The notes: a model not told the origin generated them from the sequence alone. Shown: positions 30,299 to 43,700, counted from the first letter of the stretch. The stretch is 64,000 bases of DNA from Rhodamnia argentea (GCF_020921035.1 NC_063150.1:1612001-1676000); one strand, 5' to 3'. Translations and numbers: made by a program.

Positions 30299-33200
30299 TT
30301 ACCCTTTTGCCATTTTCAGAGTTATTATCTACGATATTGCCATTAAGGCCGTATTTTTTTTATCTATATAAAAAAAATTAGGTAAAAAATGGCTGATATA
30401 AAGCTAGACAAAATGCTCTCCGATTTAAACATATAAACCAAAAAAAAAAAAAGAGAGGGAAAATGTTCGCGCAGACGAACGAAAAATAAAAGTAGGTGTG
30501 AAATAGGGAATTGGGGTGGAATTTAATGGAATTTTTCCTCTTAAAAATGGAGTTGAAGGACCTAGGACTATTTTTTTTTTTTGGGTCAATCCTAGGACTG
30601 ATTTAAAACGAACTTAAAATGTTGGGTATTTTCTACCGGGATTGAAAGGTCGGGACAAAATTGATTTATCTTTAAAATGTCGTGATTTATTTTCCCATGT
30701 GACCTAGGATCTTGTTAGAAAGTTTCCATGGGCACTCCTTAAAGTTAGTAACATTAATGAAACTACGTATAGGTATGTTTAAGGAAAAAAAAAACATATT
30801 TCGAAGTAGCATGCTTCAACTGGAAATACTCATATTCCCTATGAGCCTTAGCAAGTGCCAGAAATACACTCTTTAACATTTTTTTTTTAAAAGGAGCTAT
30901 CTATATTTCAAATTCAGAAAAATTACGAAAGAAAAGCCATAAACCTATTATAGGATGTCAATTAGGTCTTAAACCTTTTAATTTGATCAATTAGTCAAAC
31001 CTTTTGACAATTTATCAATGTAATCCTTCTTATCAATTTTTGGTCAAAAATCATTGACATAGACGTCGACGATCCTATATATGTGAATGCACACTGACAG
31101 AAATAATTTTTGTAATTTTTTTCCTTTCCTTTTTTTTTTTCTTATTTCCCAACTAACGGAGGTTGTGGGCCATAGGCGACGGCCACAATGCCCTCGCCAG
31201 CCCTTAGCTAAAAAAAAGGAGAAAAGTTATAAAAATTGTCCACATTGGCTATTTCTGATCAAAATTTACCAAAAGGACTATGCTGACAAATTTTCAAAAA
31301 GTTTATGACAGAACTGACATCATTTCAATATGTTTAAGAACTTTCTTTTTTTTTCCGGCAATTATTCCTACTGAACCCTTTGAAAGAGAGAATCGTACTA
31401 GAAGTATATTGGTCCAATAAAAGAAATTTGTGAGTGCCAAAGTAAGCTCAGAAACATCAACACTTTAAGGGGTGAGTTTTTATTTTTAAAGTATCTTGAG
31501 TTTTTATTTTATTTTGTGGTCTATCATATCTCAATCTGACTTTTTCTTTGCCTCTTTGTAGAGCGTAGAAGTCGAACCTGTACCTATGATACTAGCTTCC
31601 TCCCAATCCCTTTACCAACATGGCCGCATTCCTATTAGCAAGTATCTTGAGTTGAAAAGACTATTGTCGCAACATATTTTTTAGACTAAATCAAACACTT
31701 TTGCAAGAGAGTCCTTGACTACTTGTATTAATACAATTTAGGATACTCCAAAAGTAATTAATAGTTTTGCCTAGTAGAGTTACCCCGTTTGACCAAAGTA
31801 CCCCTAAGCTTTGAGAAGATTTATCCCCAACACCCAAAAAAAGAAAAATCCTAACACACACCAATCTAAGGAAGAGCTGATAACCCGGCCCCCATGCCGC
31901 CGGCGCCGCCACCTCCGCCACGCATACTTAGCCATCGCTTAGACCCCGCCACGGTCCCCCTCCCTATCACCGTTATCAACCAATGTCTCTGTCTCTCCCC
32001 CTCCATCCACGAAGACATAGGGGCCTCGCACCGGGGCTCCGGCTTACATTGTGGTCGAGGCCCATGGAGCCGTGCTCGTTTGTGCAGCTGAATTGAATAG
32101 AGACGATGAGTCTGTCAGGTAGAGGGGGGAGGGGCTCGGCCAACAACAATTTTAGATGGAGGAGAAAAAACTTTGCATTCTAGCCAAAAGGAAACAGCTC
32201 TCCATGAACCACCAAACAAACAAAAACCAATAATTTTCTTTTTTAACATAGTTTTCATGTAATTTATTTTTCTTTATCATGAAGTTTTCAATGAAACAAT
32301 TGCATCTTAAAAGTAAAATTCTCTTATGTTGCATTGCCGAATTCGAATCTTTATCATATCTGGATAAACTCGGACATACCGGATAAAATATGTCAAATAA
32401 GAGATCCGGCATAGGGAGCGTGACACACCAGGATTGGAAGAAAAAAATTCAAAACTAAAATAACAAACTGTGTTATCTTCCAATGATAGAGTGACGCATT
32501 CGACAAGCATTGACGAACCCACAATTCTTGACACTCTTCGCAGATGCCTCTCTACTCTCCAATCGATTCACCGAGCAATCTCCAATCTTTCTCAACCTTT
32601 CTCAACTCGCTCATGTTCGCATCGATGCAATTCAATTACAATCTACCTTCTCACCGGCCCGGCCTCCTCCTCCTCCTCCACCTCCATCAGACCATTCGAC
32701 TGTCATGACCGTTTCACGTCGTCAATCTCCTTCGACAATTCGTCGTTCTTAGCTTCTCTTGATTCAACCCCATCGTCTGTTATCGAGATACAAGATGTGG
32801 CTTGTCCTGCCATCTTTCGGGGAGTTGAAAAAGACTTTTTAATTAAAAGGCTCCCAATCATGTGACCTTGAACGACCGCCTTAAATGATGCTTAGCATGC
32901 TGATAATTGCAATCAATTTAAAAAAACAAAACCGAGGACAGATGTTTTCGTCTATCACCATCACGATCATTAAATCTAATGAAATGGACACGCAACCAGC
33001 TCCCCGATTCTCCTCGACACCTGTCCACACCTAACTCCGTCAATCAAGCTTTGCTTCACGCTTTATTTAACGCCAGAAAAATATCCATAATATCTCAATG
33101 TCCTTTTCAAATTCATCCATTTCGAGCGAAATAAATAAACCGAACACATTTCGTTTTTTAACCCGTCTTATCTCTAATTCTCTTCTCTCTGACTTTTATT

Positions 33201-33787
33201 CTGTGTCTTTACAAAGCGCGAAATCGAACCCTATATCTTTCATGCTAATGATCATGATCCGGCCGGCAATCCTTTTAATCGTATTGGCAACCGAACAAAA
33301 GAGCCAGCCAATCATCTCCCGCGTTTTGCCAGCTCAGCAGATCTCAAGGGTGATTAGATTCCGTTTCGCCGCATGAAAAAGTCTCCGCAGTCCAAGCAAA
33401 ACAGGTTGGAAGTTGGATTCTACTCCAACAAAAAGGCTGTATACAATAGAAGATTTCGATTTCTTGGTGGATTAGTTTTTACTATTCACGTGGGGTAAAC
33501 TTCAATTTTTTTTTTTTTACGCAAGGTATTCGGAAAAATTAGAAGGTGTGTGGAGTAAATTTTGGGAATTATTTTACTGATATTCGTGCTTAATTTATAT
33601 CCCTTAATTTAAGACAAGTGCTTTTTCAAAATTAGAAGTGGCAAATTAGGAATTTCCTGTTATCTCCCTCGAAAGCCCGCTCAAAATCTCTCTCTCTCCG
33701 CTGTCTGTCAACCCAGCCAAATCATCGTACGACAGAGCAACGCCACACCATAACACGTCTCTCCGTCTCTCCGTCTCTCTCTCTCCG
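30299..33787. other. Gene-poor stretch between the UGT array and the receptor kinase
   Basis: Contents: UGT 3' flank to about 30350; a Mutator-like 'cctaaacc' type repeat at about 30915-31365 with the words 'tgtcaattaggtcttaaacctttt' and inverted 'gacaaattttcaaaaagttta'; a proline-codon-rich G/C patch at 31885-32090; and open frames at 32470-32865 and 32510-32752 that contain an eight-proline run but no recognisable domain. 33660-33787 is a CT-rich leader (repeated cgtctctc) directly before the kinase start, probably its 5' UTR. Confidence 0.4.
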
Positions 33788-36700
33788 ATGGGAGACATGT
33801 CGACCCTCCACCGTTCTCTCCCCACCGTCGCCGCCCTCCTCCTCATCCTCCTCCTCTCCGCCGCCGCGTCCGGCGAGGACGACTCCTCCGCCATGTCCGC
33901 GCTCCGGGCGGCCATGTCCCCCGCCCCGTCCGGCTGGTCCTCCGCCACCGCCTACTGCAAATGGGACGGCGTCAAATGCGACTCCTCCTCCCGCGTCACC
34001 GACATCGACCTCGCCTCCAGGTCCCTCACCGGGACCCTCCCCGCAGATCTCTCCTCCCTCTCTGGCCTCAAAACCCTGTCCCTCCAGAAGAACGCCTTCT
34101 CCGGCCCCATCCCCAATCTCGCCAATCTCCCCTCCTTGCAGGTTATCTACCTCGACAGCAACAATTTCACCAGTGTGCCCGACGGGGCCTTCGCGGGGCT
34201 CACGAGCTTGCAGACATTGAGCCTGAGCAACAATTTCAACCTCGACCCGTGGGCGATCCCCTCCGAGTTGAATCAGTCCACGGGCCTCGTCACGTTCTAC
34301 GCCGGCAGCGCCAATGTGATGGGGACTCTGCCCGATTTCTTCGGCTCCTTCCCGAGCCTCCAGAGTCTGCGGCTGTCCTACAATAACCTCACCGGGGCGC
34401 TCCCGCCGTCTTTCGCCGGGTCCGGGATTCAGAACTTGTGGCTCAACAATCAGGCGCAGGGCTTGTCAGGTACTATTGATGTTTTGTCTAGCATGCCCCA
34501 GTTGTATCAAGTCTGGTTGCACAAGAATAGGTTCACCGGTCCCATCCCGGACCTGTCGAAATGCGAGAGTTTGTTTGACCTTCAGCTTCGCGACAACGAC
34601 TTCACCGGCGTCGTGCCTGCTAATCTGATGTCGTTGCCTAGTATAAAGAATGTGTCCTTGGACAACAATAAGTTGCAGGGCCCTGTGCCCGACAACCCCA
34701 ACAACATCAAGTTTACTTATGATGGTACGAATAGCTTTTGTAACACTGCGCCGGGCCCTTGCGCTCCCCAAGTCACTACATTGCTGGAGATCGCAGGGGC
34801 ACTGGGTTATCCGATGACGTTGGCCGAGTCTTGGGAAGGGAATGATGCTTGTCAAGGGTGGAGTTTCATTATTTGTCAGGGGAAGAATGTAACGTCGGTG
34901 TCTTTCTCCAAGCAGCATTTCTCAGGGACGATCTCACCCGCTTTCGCCAATCTCACGTCCTTGAGGAGTTTGTTGTTGAATGATAATGATTTGACTGGTT
35001 CTATACCGGATAGTTTGGCGACGTTGCCTCATCTTCAGGTCCTCGATGTTTCCAACAATAATCTCTCTGGGGCAGTGCCAGTCTTCCCAGCTTCGGTGAA
35101 ATTGACTAGCACGGGCAATCCTTTGCTCGGAAAATCAAGCTCTGGGAGTGGGGGAACTCCTGGTTCAGATTCGACCTCTGGAAATTCATCGAGTGCAGCG
35201 AAGGGCTCTGTCTCAGCTGGTTTGATCGTGGCTCTTGTTTTGGCTAGTTTAGTATTTTTAGGTGTAGTGCTGTTTGTGTTATACAAATTCTGTTATGCCA
35301 AAAGGAAAAATACAGGGTTCACAAAGGGTGAAAGTTTAGAAAAGGGAAAAGAAGTAGTTAAGATAAATGGGATGAATGGGTATGGCGGTGTTCAAAGTGA
35401 GATGCATAGTCAAAGTAGTGGCGACCTTCCTGTCTTCGACGGTGGAAATGTCGCAATTTCAATTGATGTACTCAGACAAGTAACAGATGATTTCAGTGAG
35501 GGCAATGTATTAGGTAGGGGAGGTTTTGGTGTTGTCTACAAAGGGGAATTGCATGATGGGACCAGGATTGCCGTTAAGAGAATGGAATCTTTAGCTCTTG
35601 GAAATAAAGGCTTGTCTGAGTTCCAAGCTGAACTTGCAGTGCTTACTAAAGTACGGCATAGGCATCTGGTTGCTCTTCTTGGATATTGTATCAACGGTAA
35701 TGAACGGCTGTTGGTATATGAGCATATGCCACAGGGCACACTGGCGCAGCATTTGTTTGAGTGGGAAGAGATGGGTTGCTCGCCCCTTACATGGAAGCAG
35801 AGAGTTACGATAGCTCTGGATGTTGCCAGAGGGGTAGAATACTTACACAGCTTGGCTCAACAGAGTTTCATCCACAGGGACTTGAAACCATCTAACATAC
35901 TTCTTGGGGATGACATGAGGGCAAAGGTTGCAGATTTTGGTTTGGTTAAAAATGCCCCCGATGGCAAGTACTCTCTCGAGACTCGTTTGGCTGGAACATT
36001 TGGCTATCTAGCTCCTGAATATGCTGGTAAGTAGAGCTTCAATGCTTCTTGTTTCAGTTTTATCTTTTGTAACTTGCTTATAATACGGCTGCACTTTCTG
36101 AACTCAAGCAATCCAGATAGCCCCGAAGAGTTGGATTGAATTTTCTGAGAGATATAGTCACTCAATAGTTTATGATAGTGGACAATTAAAGAATATGAGA
36201 ATGGGTGACATTAGGTCAAGTTGACGTCTTTTTGAAAACGTGCTATGATGTATTAGTGCGCTTATGAAAAGAGGAGAGAAATAGAGGAAGATACACCAAA
36301 ATTCGCAAAGTGGTCTTTGTAATATTTAACTCTTTGGAAGTCCTCTTTCCTTGATTGGGATACTAATGAGCATTCACGCAATCCCTTGGCTGGAGATTGA
36401 TGTATGAACATGATAGCCTACTTATTGATCTGTCTCGCTGCATATGTAAATGGAGGCCTGGTTCTAGTTTGTTGTGTCAGTATTATAGTTTTTGTTGGCT
36501 GAATAATCCAAAAATGTGTAAATGCTAACACTGAAGAAATTCTTCTTCTTCAATTAAGATGTACATTTTCGATTATATTCTCCAGTACTCTGTTTTGGGC
36601 ATGCGCACCCATTTATTCATTTGCTTGGATTGTGTGCCTCGGAAGTTGCATTTGATGTGCTTTCTCTATTGATGAACAGCAACTGGCAGGGTAACCACTA

Positions 36701-37194
36701 AGGTGGACATTTATGCATATGGAGTTGTTTTAATGGAGATACTCACCGGCAGAAAAGCATTGGATGACTCTTTGCCAGATGAGAGCGCTCATTTGGTGAC
36801 ATGGTTCCGCAGAGTCGTAATCAACAAGGAAAACATCCCAAAAGTCATAGACCAAACTCTTAACCCTGACAATGACACCTTGGAGAGCATCTGCAAAGTG
36901 GCTGAGCTGGCAGGTCATTGCACTACCCGCGAACCCTCCCAAAGACCCGATATGGGCCACGCAGTCAACGTTTTGGGCCCTCTTGTAGAGCAGTGGAAGC
37001 CTTCTTGCCAGGAGGAAGAGGAGCACTACGGCATTGACCTACACATGAGCCTCCCTCAAGCTCTTGAAAGATGGCAATCAGATGAAGGCACTTCCTCATT
37101 GTTTAACAGTGCGTCCTTCTCCCAAACCCAGTCAAGCGTCCCTTCAAAACCTGCATGCTTTGCGGACTCATTCAATTCCACGGATTGCCGGTGA
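33788..37194 (+). CDS. TMK: TMK-type leucine-rich-repeat receptor-like kinase, two exons
   Basis: Exons 33788-36026 and 36680-37194 join to 917 residues, typical of the TMK family of plasma-membrane receptor kinases (auxin and cell-wall signalling, growth control). Order: signal peptide (~1-28), Cys-containing cap (CKWDGVKC near 57-64), leucine-rich repeats (~73-305), a second cap with ACQGW that splits the repeats as in all TMKs (~335-365), more repeats to ~435, a Gly/Ser-rich linker, a membrane helix (~474-500), and a kinase domain. Kinase residues are canonical: GRGGFG loop at 576-581, Lys597, HRD at 696-698, DFG at 716-718, APE before the intron. The splice junction is phase 1 and restores [13 protein letters not shown]. 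The C-terminus ([17 protein letters not shown]) matches the family tail. Nothing suggests a defect. Which TMK paralogue it is (1, 3 or 4) cannot be decided here. Confidence 0.95.
36027..36679 (+). other. Intron of the TMK gene
   Basis: 653 bases, GTAAGT at the 5' border and GAACAG at the 3' border, T-rich. Removing it keeps the kinase domain in frame between the APE motif and helix F, the position where TMK genes usually carry their single intron. Confidence 0.9.
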
Positions 37195-37778
37195 GGGGGA
37201 CAAAAACAAAGGCTTCCCATCTTCTTAGTCCAGTGTCTTACCGAGGAGTAATTGTGCTTCTGTCATATATTCTCTCGCTTAATTGGTCTTCTTACAGTCT
37301 TCTGATGATTTATACTGCTCAAGCTGAGTGGACAGAAGCTACTGCTTAGGTTTTTGTTCTTTGATATGTTATTCTTTTCCTCTCTCGTTCGTTCTTTTCT
37401 ATCCTCGCTTGTCCAGCTTTCTTTCACGCAGACCATCGGTTTTGCGGTGGTCAAGTAAAGGGGTCAAACCAAGTTGAGAAGAGGAGGGTAGATATGTGTA
37501 TGATAGTTACTTTACATTGTAAAAAAAAGAAGGCGACTGCTTTCACTGGAATGTAGTAATGGGTTGAGAAATTTTCCCCTTTCTTCCTTCTCCTATGAAT
37601 GATCACATTGATTTTCCTTTTCTCATGTATTCATTGGACTTTCCTTTGTGAAAAGCATCATGCCCCGGTACTTTTGAGATGATTCTCCAATCCAGCCTGT
37701 GCAACATGTGTTAGGTGTGGGTCATTGGATTATGATGCAGATGCCAGCAAATAGGTTGGCTACTTTTCATATGTAGCT

Positions 37779-37816
<38 letters not shown>

Positions 37817-38261
37817 TTGGGTTTGCTTAGACTCTGCAACTGAAGTCACATGTTAGGAAGATGCATGAGTTGGGGCCATATTGTGGGAGTGTGAAAAGAG
37901 AGGACTTTTTCACTGAACATGATTTCGGTTGTTGTGCACATGTTGTGGGGACCCCTCCCCTGTTCCTTATTTTCTCCGCATGTTCTTGTAGGGAAGAGAC
38001 AGTTCACCAGATGAGTTGGTGCTTTCGGTATTTAAGTTTTGCTAAAGTCGGCGGCTAATTTTTGTTCTTCCTTTTATGGTTCTTCCTTCTTTTTGGTTGC
38101 AGCGTGAAAAAGGACTGGAGATTAACCGAATACTATGATTGGCATGCATGAAAATTCCCATCCAGTTGTCAGGTCGTGAAACCTGACAATGACACATAAC
38201 CAGAAAAACCAAGTCCCACAAAGCATTCAGAAAATGGGAAATTTTCAAATAAGAATCTTTG
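37195..38261. other. 3' flank of TMK, including a (GA)n microsatellite
   Basis: No gene. A run of about 15 GA units lies at 37784-37812. The first few hundred bases are probably 3' UTR; no unambiguous polyadenylation signal was assigned. Confidence 0.5.
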
Positions 38262-38270
38262 TTTCAAATA

Positions 38271-38918
38271 GAGTTAACATAAAAAAAAATTCAAACTAAT
38301 ATATTTGTGATAAATTTATTTCAAATTATTTTTTCATCGTAAAAAACTTCAAACTAGTATACTTGTGATAAATTTACTTCAAACTATTATTTTTACAATA
38401 AAAAATCTCAAATTGATATATTTGTGATAAATTTACCTCAAACCGATACATTTGTGATAAATTTACCCTCCGTTAATTTTTCATGAAATTTTACCGTTAA
38501 ATTGTTGAAATGGATTATATGTGGCAGTTGATGGATGTACAAGTTTATGGTTTTCACCGTCTGTTTATTACAAATGCATCGGTTTGGAATTTTTCGTGAT
38601 ATTAACATGATTTATCGAAAAACTAATAAATGATAAATTTGTTACGGGTGTATTAGTTTAAGATTTTTAGTGATTAAAAAGTTTAGTTTGAGGTACATTT
38701 GTCACATATGTACTAGTTTTAGATTTTTTTGTCTTAAAAAAAATAGTTTGGGATAAATTTGTTACGGTTATCTTGACTTGAATTTTTTGTGGTAAAAAAA
38801 ATAGTTTGGGTTAAATTTGTCACATGTATATCAGTTTGGGATTTTTTATGATAAAAAAAAAGTTTGGGGTAAATTTATCATAGGTGTACAACTTTGAAAT
38901 TTTTCATGGTATTAATTC
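38271..38918. mobile_element. Mutator-like foldback element with exact 9-bp duplication
   Basis: tttcaaata occurs immediately before (38262-38270) and immediately after (38919-38927), an exact 9-bp target duplication. Each arm is built from repeated ~60-base units such as 'gtttggggtaaatttgtcaca.gtatatcagtttgggattttt' on the right and their inverse on the left, so the element can fold on itself. Termini GAGTTAACAT and GAATTAATAC are only loosely inverted. No coding capacity. Confidence 0.75.
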
Positions 38919-38929
38919 TTTCAAATAAT

Positions 38930-39260
38930 GAATTTAATTGCACTTATTATTTTAAAGAACGAGCTAACTAATGACATTCTCATCATTTACTCTTATTTCC
39001 CTTATTTTTTTTCTTGTTTCTTTTTTCTTTTTCCCTCTTTCCCCCCCATGCCATCCCCGGAGGTCGCCTAACACCGGTGAGGGCCAGCCTAGCCCTCACC
39101 CGACGCCAACGAGGGTTGTCCTCACCGGATCTGCAGAGGGTCGCTTCACGTCGGCCCAAGAGAGGGTGGCGATGGCCGGCGGAGAGGAGAGGAAAAAGAA
39201 AAAGAAAAAAGAAAAAAGTAAAGTAAAGGAAAACGAAAAGCTTGTAAAATAAATTACAGA
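38930..39260. repeat. Repeat fragment with G/C-rich core
   Basis: A pyrimidine tract, then a G/C-rich block (39055-39185: gagggccagcc, cctcaccc words), then an A/G tract. This is the same internal arrangement as in the element at 16895-17780. Termini were not found. Confidence 0.4.
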
Positions 39261-39335
39261 GGAGTTACTCGGAAAAGAAAAGGCGGGGCTCGATCATAAG
39301 GCGTCGCATTGTAGATAGATAATACTAAGCGACAC

Positions 39336-39392
39336 GGCTTCGATGGCTTCCGGCAAGCATTGCGAAGGATATATCGAAAGCATCCGGCAACA
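39336..39392 (-). pseudogene. Scrap of WSD exon 5
   Basis: The bases correspond to the end of the WSD1-like coding sequence (compare 40706-40765: gcttccggcatgcgtcgtgaaggatcatgtcgaa). About 57 bases remain with several mismatches. It shows that the WSD region has been duplicated more than once. Confidence 0.5.
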
Positions 39393-39435
39393 ATAAATGT
39401 AACCGAACGGTACCCAATAGAAAAATGAGCAAGAG

Positions 39436-40154
39436 CTTTGGTGAAGTTAAGAATAATGCAGAAAAGTGAATTGGAAATTTATTATTTTTTTTTGTATTTT
39501 TTCAAATCATAAATATCACTACAAGGCGTCTAAAATATTTTTGACATCCTCCCTCAAACTCATGGTGAATGTCACTTTGAGTTTGAATCGATATCGAACA
39601 GTGTTCCAACACGTAACGTGGCATCATGCTTGGTGGATCTGCAACGGGGTGGTGTGTGGGGCGACGTCTACCGGATCTGGCTCGTTTGAGGGCAGCGAGT
39701 CCGGTGATGGCGTCGCTTTCTTGAAACAAGAAGTGAAAAGTCAAAAATCATAGGTATTTGAGCCAAGCAGCGCGTGTCCTTTGCGGTCTCGAATTGGCGA
39801 TGTAATACGACCACCGTGGAGCTTTCTCAGACGGAATGAAGCACTCAAATGAACACTAGCAAGTGGTGGTGATGGATTCATTTTGCTATGGAGTGCAAAT
39901 GGTGCATGGGGTGCACCGGGTGTGAAGTGCCCTCGGTGCACCAGGATTGACTTAAGAAATGAGACTCTTGATACCAAGTTGACACCAAGTTAAGAATAAT
40001 GTCGATAGAAAAGAGTACATGGACAACCTAATAACAAGTTTTATAGGAGAACTATCTAAAGAAATCAAATTAGATATGTATAATCAAAATAAATATAAAA
40101 AATTAGAGGAAATATCCTAAATATCTTTGAAAGATATTTAAAATATCTCTAACA
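39436..40154 (-). mobile_element. Short LTR-retrotransposon remnant
   Basis: On the - strand it starts TGTTAGAGATATTTTAAATA (40154), runs to CATTATTCTTAAC, and is followed by an ACTTGGTATCAAGAG primer-binding-like site (near 39966-39975). The word ATTATTCTTAAC occurs again at the far end (near 39443-39460), suggesting the end of the second LTR. The ~500-base interior has no complete gag frame. Probably a TRIM-sized or heavily deleted copia element. Confidence 0.45.
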
Positions 40155-40710
40155 AATTACGAGTCTTTATCGCAACCAATTATTTGTAGGGGCAGGATAA
40201 TATCTATTTTTATAGATTATCAAACTTTACACCTTTTCCCTCTAATCGTTGCTTGTAAGTCAAGTCATACACATTAACATCGAGAAAGATATGTATTATC
40301 TCTTTAAGTACTTTCTCTCGAGCTATTTGTTCTTTCGCCGTGGTGATTAATCTCTTTTATGTTTACAGTTACCTAAAACATTATTATTCTTTTGCTAAGT
40401 TCAATGCTAACTTATTTTTTACATATATAAAAGATATGCAAAAAAGGGGAAAATGCCACATGTAAGAGCAAATTAAAAGTAAGAAAACCGAGATTTTAAT
40501 AAGAGAAATGATAACAGATCACACGTTAAATTTTTAACTTGAGAACTCGTTTTGGGGATTATTAGTCTCATAATGTGGTCCCCCCCAAGAATCAATCTCC
40601 GGCTCCGTCCATGTCAACAACATCTTCATTGCAAGAAACAAGGGAGAAAAAAACTTAGGGTTTTCCTCAGAAGGCGTTGAAGAGGGCAATAATAGGAATA
40701 GGAATGGCTT

Positions 40711-43700
40711 CTACTGCTTCCGGCATGCGTCGTGAAGGATCATGTCGAACGCATCCAGCAGTGACCGGATGTACAGCTCAGAGTCTATGAAGCCTTGCTC
40801 AGCTCCCACCGCTACTCTCAGATTTCCCGCATAGCTGAAGATCGTTAGGCCGAGACTCTGCAAAAGTTGAACACAAGAAAGTATTTCGTGTATTCATTAC
40901 AGTATCGCTTACGAAGAAGATAGTCACCCGCGATTCAGTCTAGTCATTAGGTGTTGTGGTAAACAAGACAGATCGAATTTTGAATTCGACGGTTCTGTCG
41001 ACTCTTATGGATGGCATAGGAGCCCAACTTTTGCATAAACCGTGTTACAATAATAGAAAAGTTCATCTTTGGATCATATTTATGTCCCAAATGTCGCTAT
41101 CTATATCGATATTTCATCAGAAGACGCATTTGAAGACTTGGAAAATGAGGCCTAGGACCAAAACTTTAGACCTACCAATCCAGCATGGGAAATCCTATGC
41201 TCTTGGGTCCAAAATCGAAATCGACGATAACTAGATAAATACCTCAGGTGTGCCGGCGACGGTGAAGTACATGCCTTTAACAGGATGATTACACAGAGAC
41301 AATTTCTCCATCGGCCCCATAACGTTGGAGATGACCATGCTCGAGTTACTCATTGTCCTGCTGATGTGCTTCGCTACTGCCTGCAACTCCAAGCACACAA
41401 GAGTACGCTCATATCAATTTTGTAAATTGGACTTAGCATATTTAGCGTTTCTGATTAATTAATTGTCACGACGTGCACATACCTCTGCGTTTCCGCATTT
41501 CTTCATGATCTCAAGTAGCTTCCCTGTGAGGACCACGCCGAAAGAGCTCCGTTTCCTCCTGATCGTGTCACGAGCCTCGCGGACAAACTTCAGAGGATCC
41601 AGGAACTGAGAATCGCTCGGCTTCACTTTCGGTATCGGCACGTGCAAGAATGCGAAATTGTTCCCCCATGGCGACTCCGAACTAGGCTGGACCATGTCCC
41701 TCACCGACTTGTAATCGCGCAAGTTCCTCGTGTTCAGCAGCACCAGCGCTGTGGAGTTGGTGCTCAGGTTCGAGTTCGGGCTCGCTCTTTGCATGTACAA
41801 CCGGGTCGCCAAGAAGATTATTCCCGTGATCACGTCGTTGACGGTCTGTTTCATCGAAGAGAAAATTCATGGGGAAAGACATGATGATATGTTAGTCGTT
41901 GCATGGTTGACTGATTCGAAGCCTTCGGATAATCAATCAATTTCTGTATAGTAAAAAAGCTAATATAACTACAGTTCCAAATTGACCCTAGTTTGAAAAG
42001 GAAAATGTTTACATGATCGACAGGGACGGTACAATCTCAATCAGGGATCCACACACCATCACCGCGTGTTTTGTATAAAACACTTATTGATTGGGAAATC
42101 GTGTGGTCAGAAATAACTTATATTACTATCAAATTGTCGGCCTAGCAGCTTATAGAAATAATGTTGCACATGTCTGGTCGAATGCTACTAATGATCTTTA
42201 TCATTTGAGGTTGATTCCCATCCACTAACGTAATGTTGATATATCTCTCTCTGTCAAATGTCTTAATCATGCTAGTTAAATGTGGAAACATCCCTTTCTT
42301 GTATTAATTGCCCCGGAAAATTCAAGGAAACGCCCAATATGGTGACTTTATTGTAAAAGATTATGCACATTAAATGCGTAAATTCACATTATTTGCCTCA
42401 GTTAAATTTTGAACACCCAGAAAACTAGCCGTATACTAATTGACAGACTTGTGTATGGTAAATGTCTAAAATAAATATCACCTAAACGACGTAAAATTAG
42501 CAAAATACGTGAGAAAAAATAAGTAGTTTTTGAGCTAGTTATGTGTAGGCGACCATTATAATGCAAAAGACTAGAGACCAAAGTGTACCTTAAAAAGTGA
42601 AATGCTAAAAGATCGAGTCATACATGTGTGATGCAAGGAGCTAGACTTTAGTATAGCATTCAAAATGATATTTGTTACCACTCGAAGGCGGGACTTGATC
42701 TCTTTGATGCGATCCAACGAGAACGTGATTGTCGACACCGAGAACGGCTGGAAGCTCTCCGACCCGCGTCGGATCGGCGACAAATCGTCCTCGATGCAAG
42801 TGCTTTTCAAGACGCTCCAACCAAAATCTCTTACGGTGCTGACGACCGGCGAGAAATATCTGCTGACCACCTTCCGAAGTCCGACGTTTCTGCCGTCTTT
42901 ATTGGCTGAGCTGAAGTTACTGACTGAGGGGAAGGTGACGGGAAGGGAAGGATCGTCAGCTCTTTGGAGGCAAGACAAGAGAGCGCCCACAAGAGAATAG
43001 CCATCACCGAGTGCATGGTGAAGCTTGAAAATTAGGGTTCCTTGTGCTTCGCTGGTCGGATACTTGATGATGTGTACCTCCCATAGGGGCTGGTCTTGTG
43101 GAAATGGTTTCATGCCCATTTCTGAGATGTAACTCTTGAGGAAACTGTCGTTCTCGGATGGAGATGATGAGCCCTTTGGAGAGGAAAAGCTGGGGACGTG
43201 TACATGGTTGTCCACATTCACTTCCACCTTCTTCCACTTCCTTCCTCCCTTCTTTCCCATCACCTGTCCAAGACAAAAGAAACCCAAAATAATATCTAAG
43301 TATGTGCAGTGAATTAGGGTTCATTCATTCACGCTATCACCATGCAAGTATCCGTATGTACCAATTAATCAAGTATTCTCTTGACTTTTTGGGCATTCAT
43401 TCCATCATGCGACTAAATTCTTTGGTGGTGTGACATCAAATACTAGAAAGTTCATTCATGCTAGGAAGAAGTTCGAGACAATAATTCCAATTATTCCTCG
43501 GACTAGGCCGTCATTCCTCTCGTTCGACCATCTGTAGCACAATTACACATACATACCATGATTGAAGAGAAGCGTGGGTTGATTGGGAGGAAAACATCTT
43601 CGATCAGCCACTTAGTTTGGGAGTCGTCGATCGGAATTTCGGATTCCAAAATGCCAATAACAGAAACCGACAGCACTTTACTGTTGAAGTACTGTCCTGT

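Noticed and set aside
37784-37812. (GA)n run as a regulatory or structural element
   Set aside because: An ordinary plant microsatellite downstream of TMK; nothing else supports a function.
38271-38918. Regular repeated units as a CRISPR-like array
   Set aside because: Units are adjacent and inverted between arms, with an exact 9-bp target duplication; this is a foldback transposon in a plant genome.
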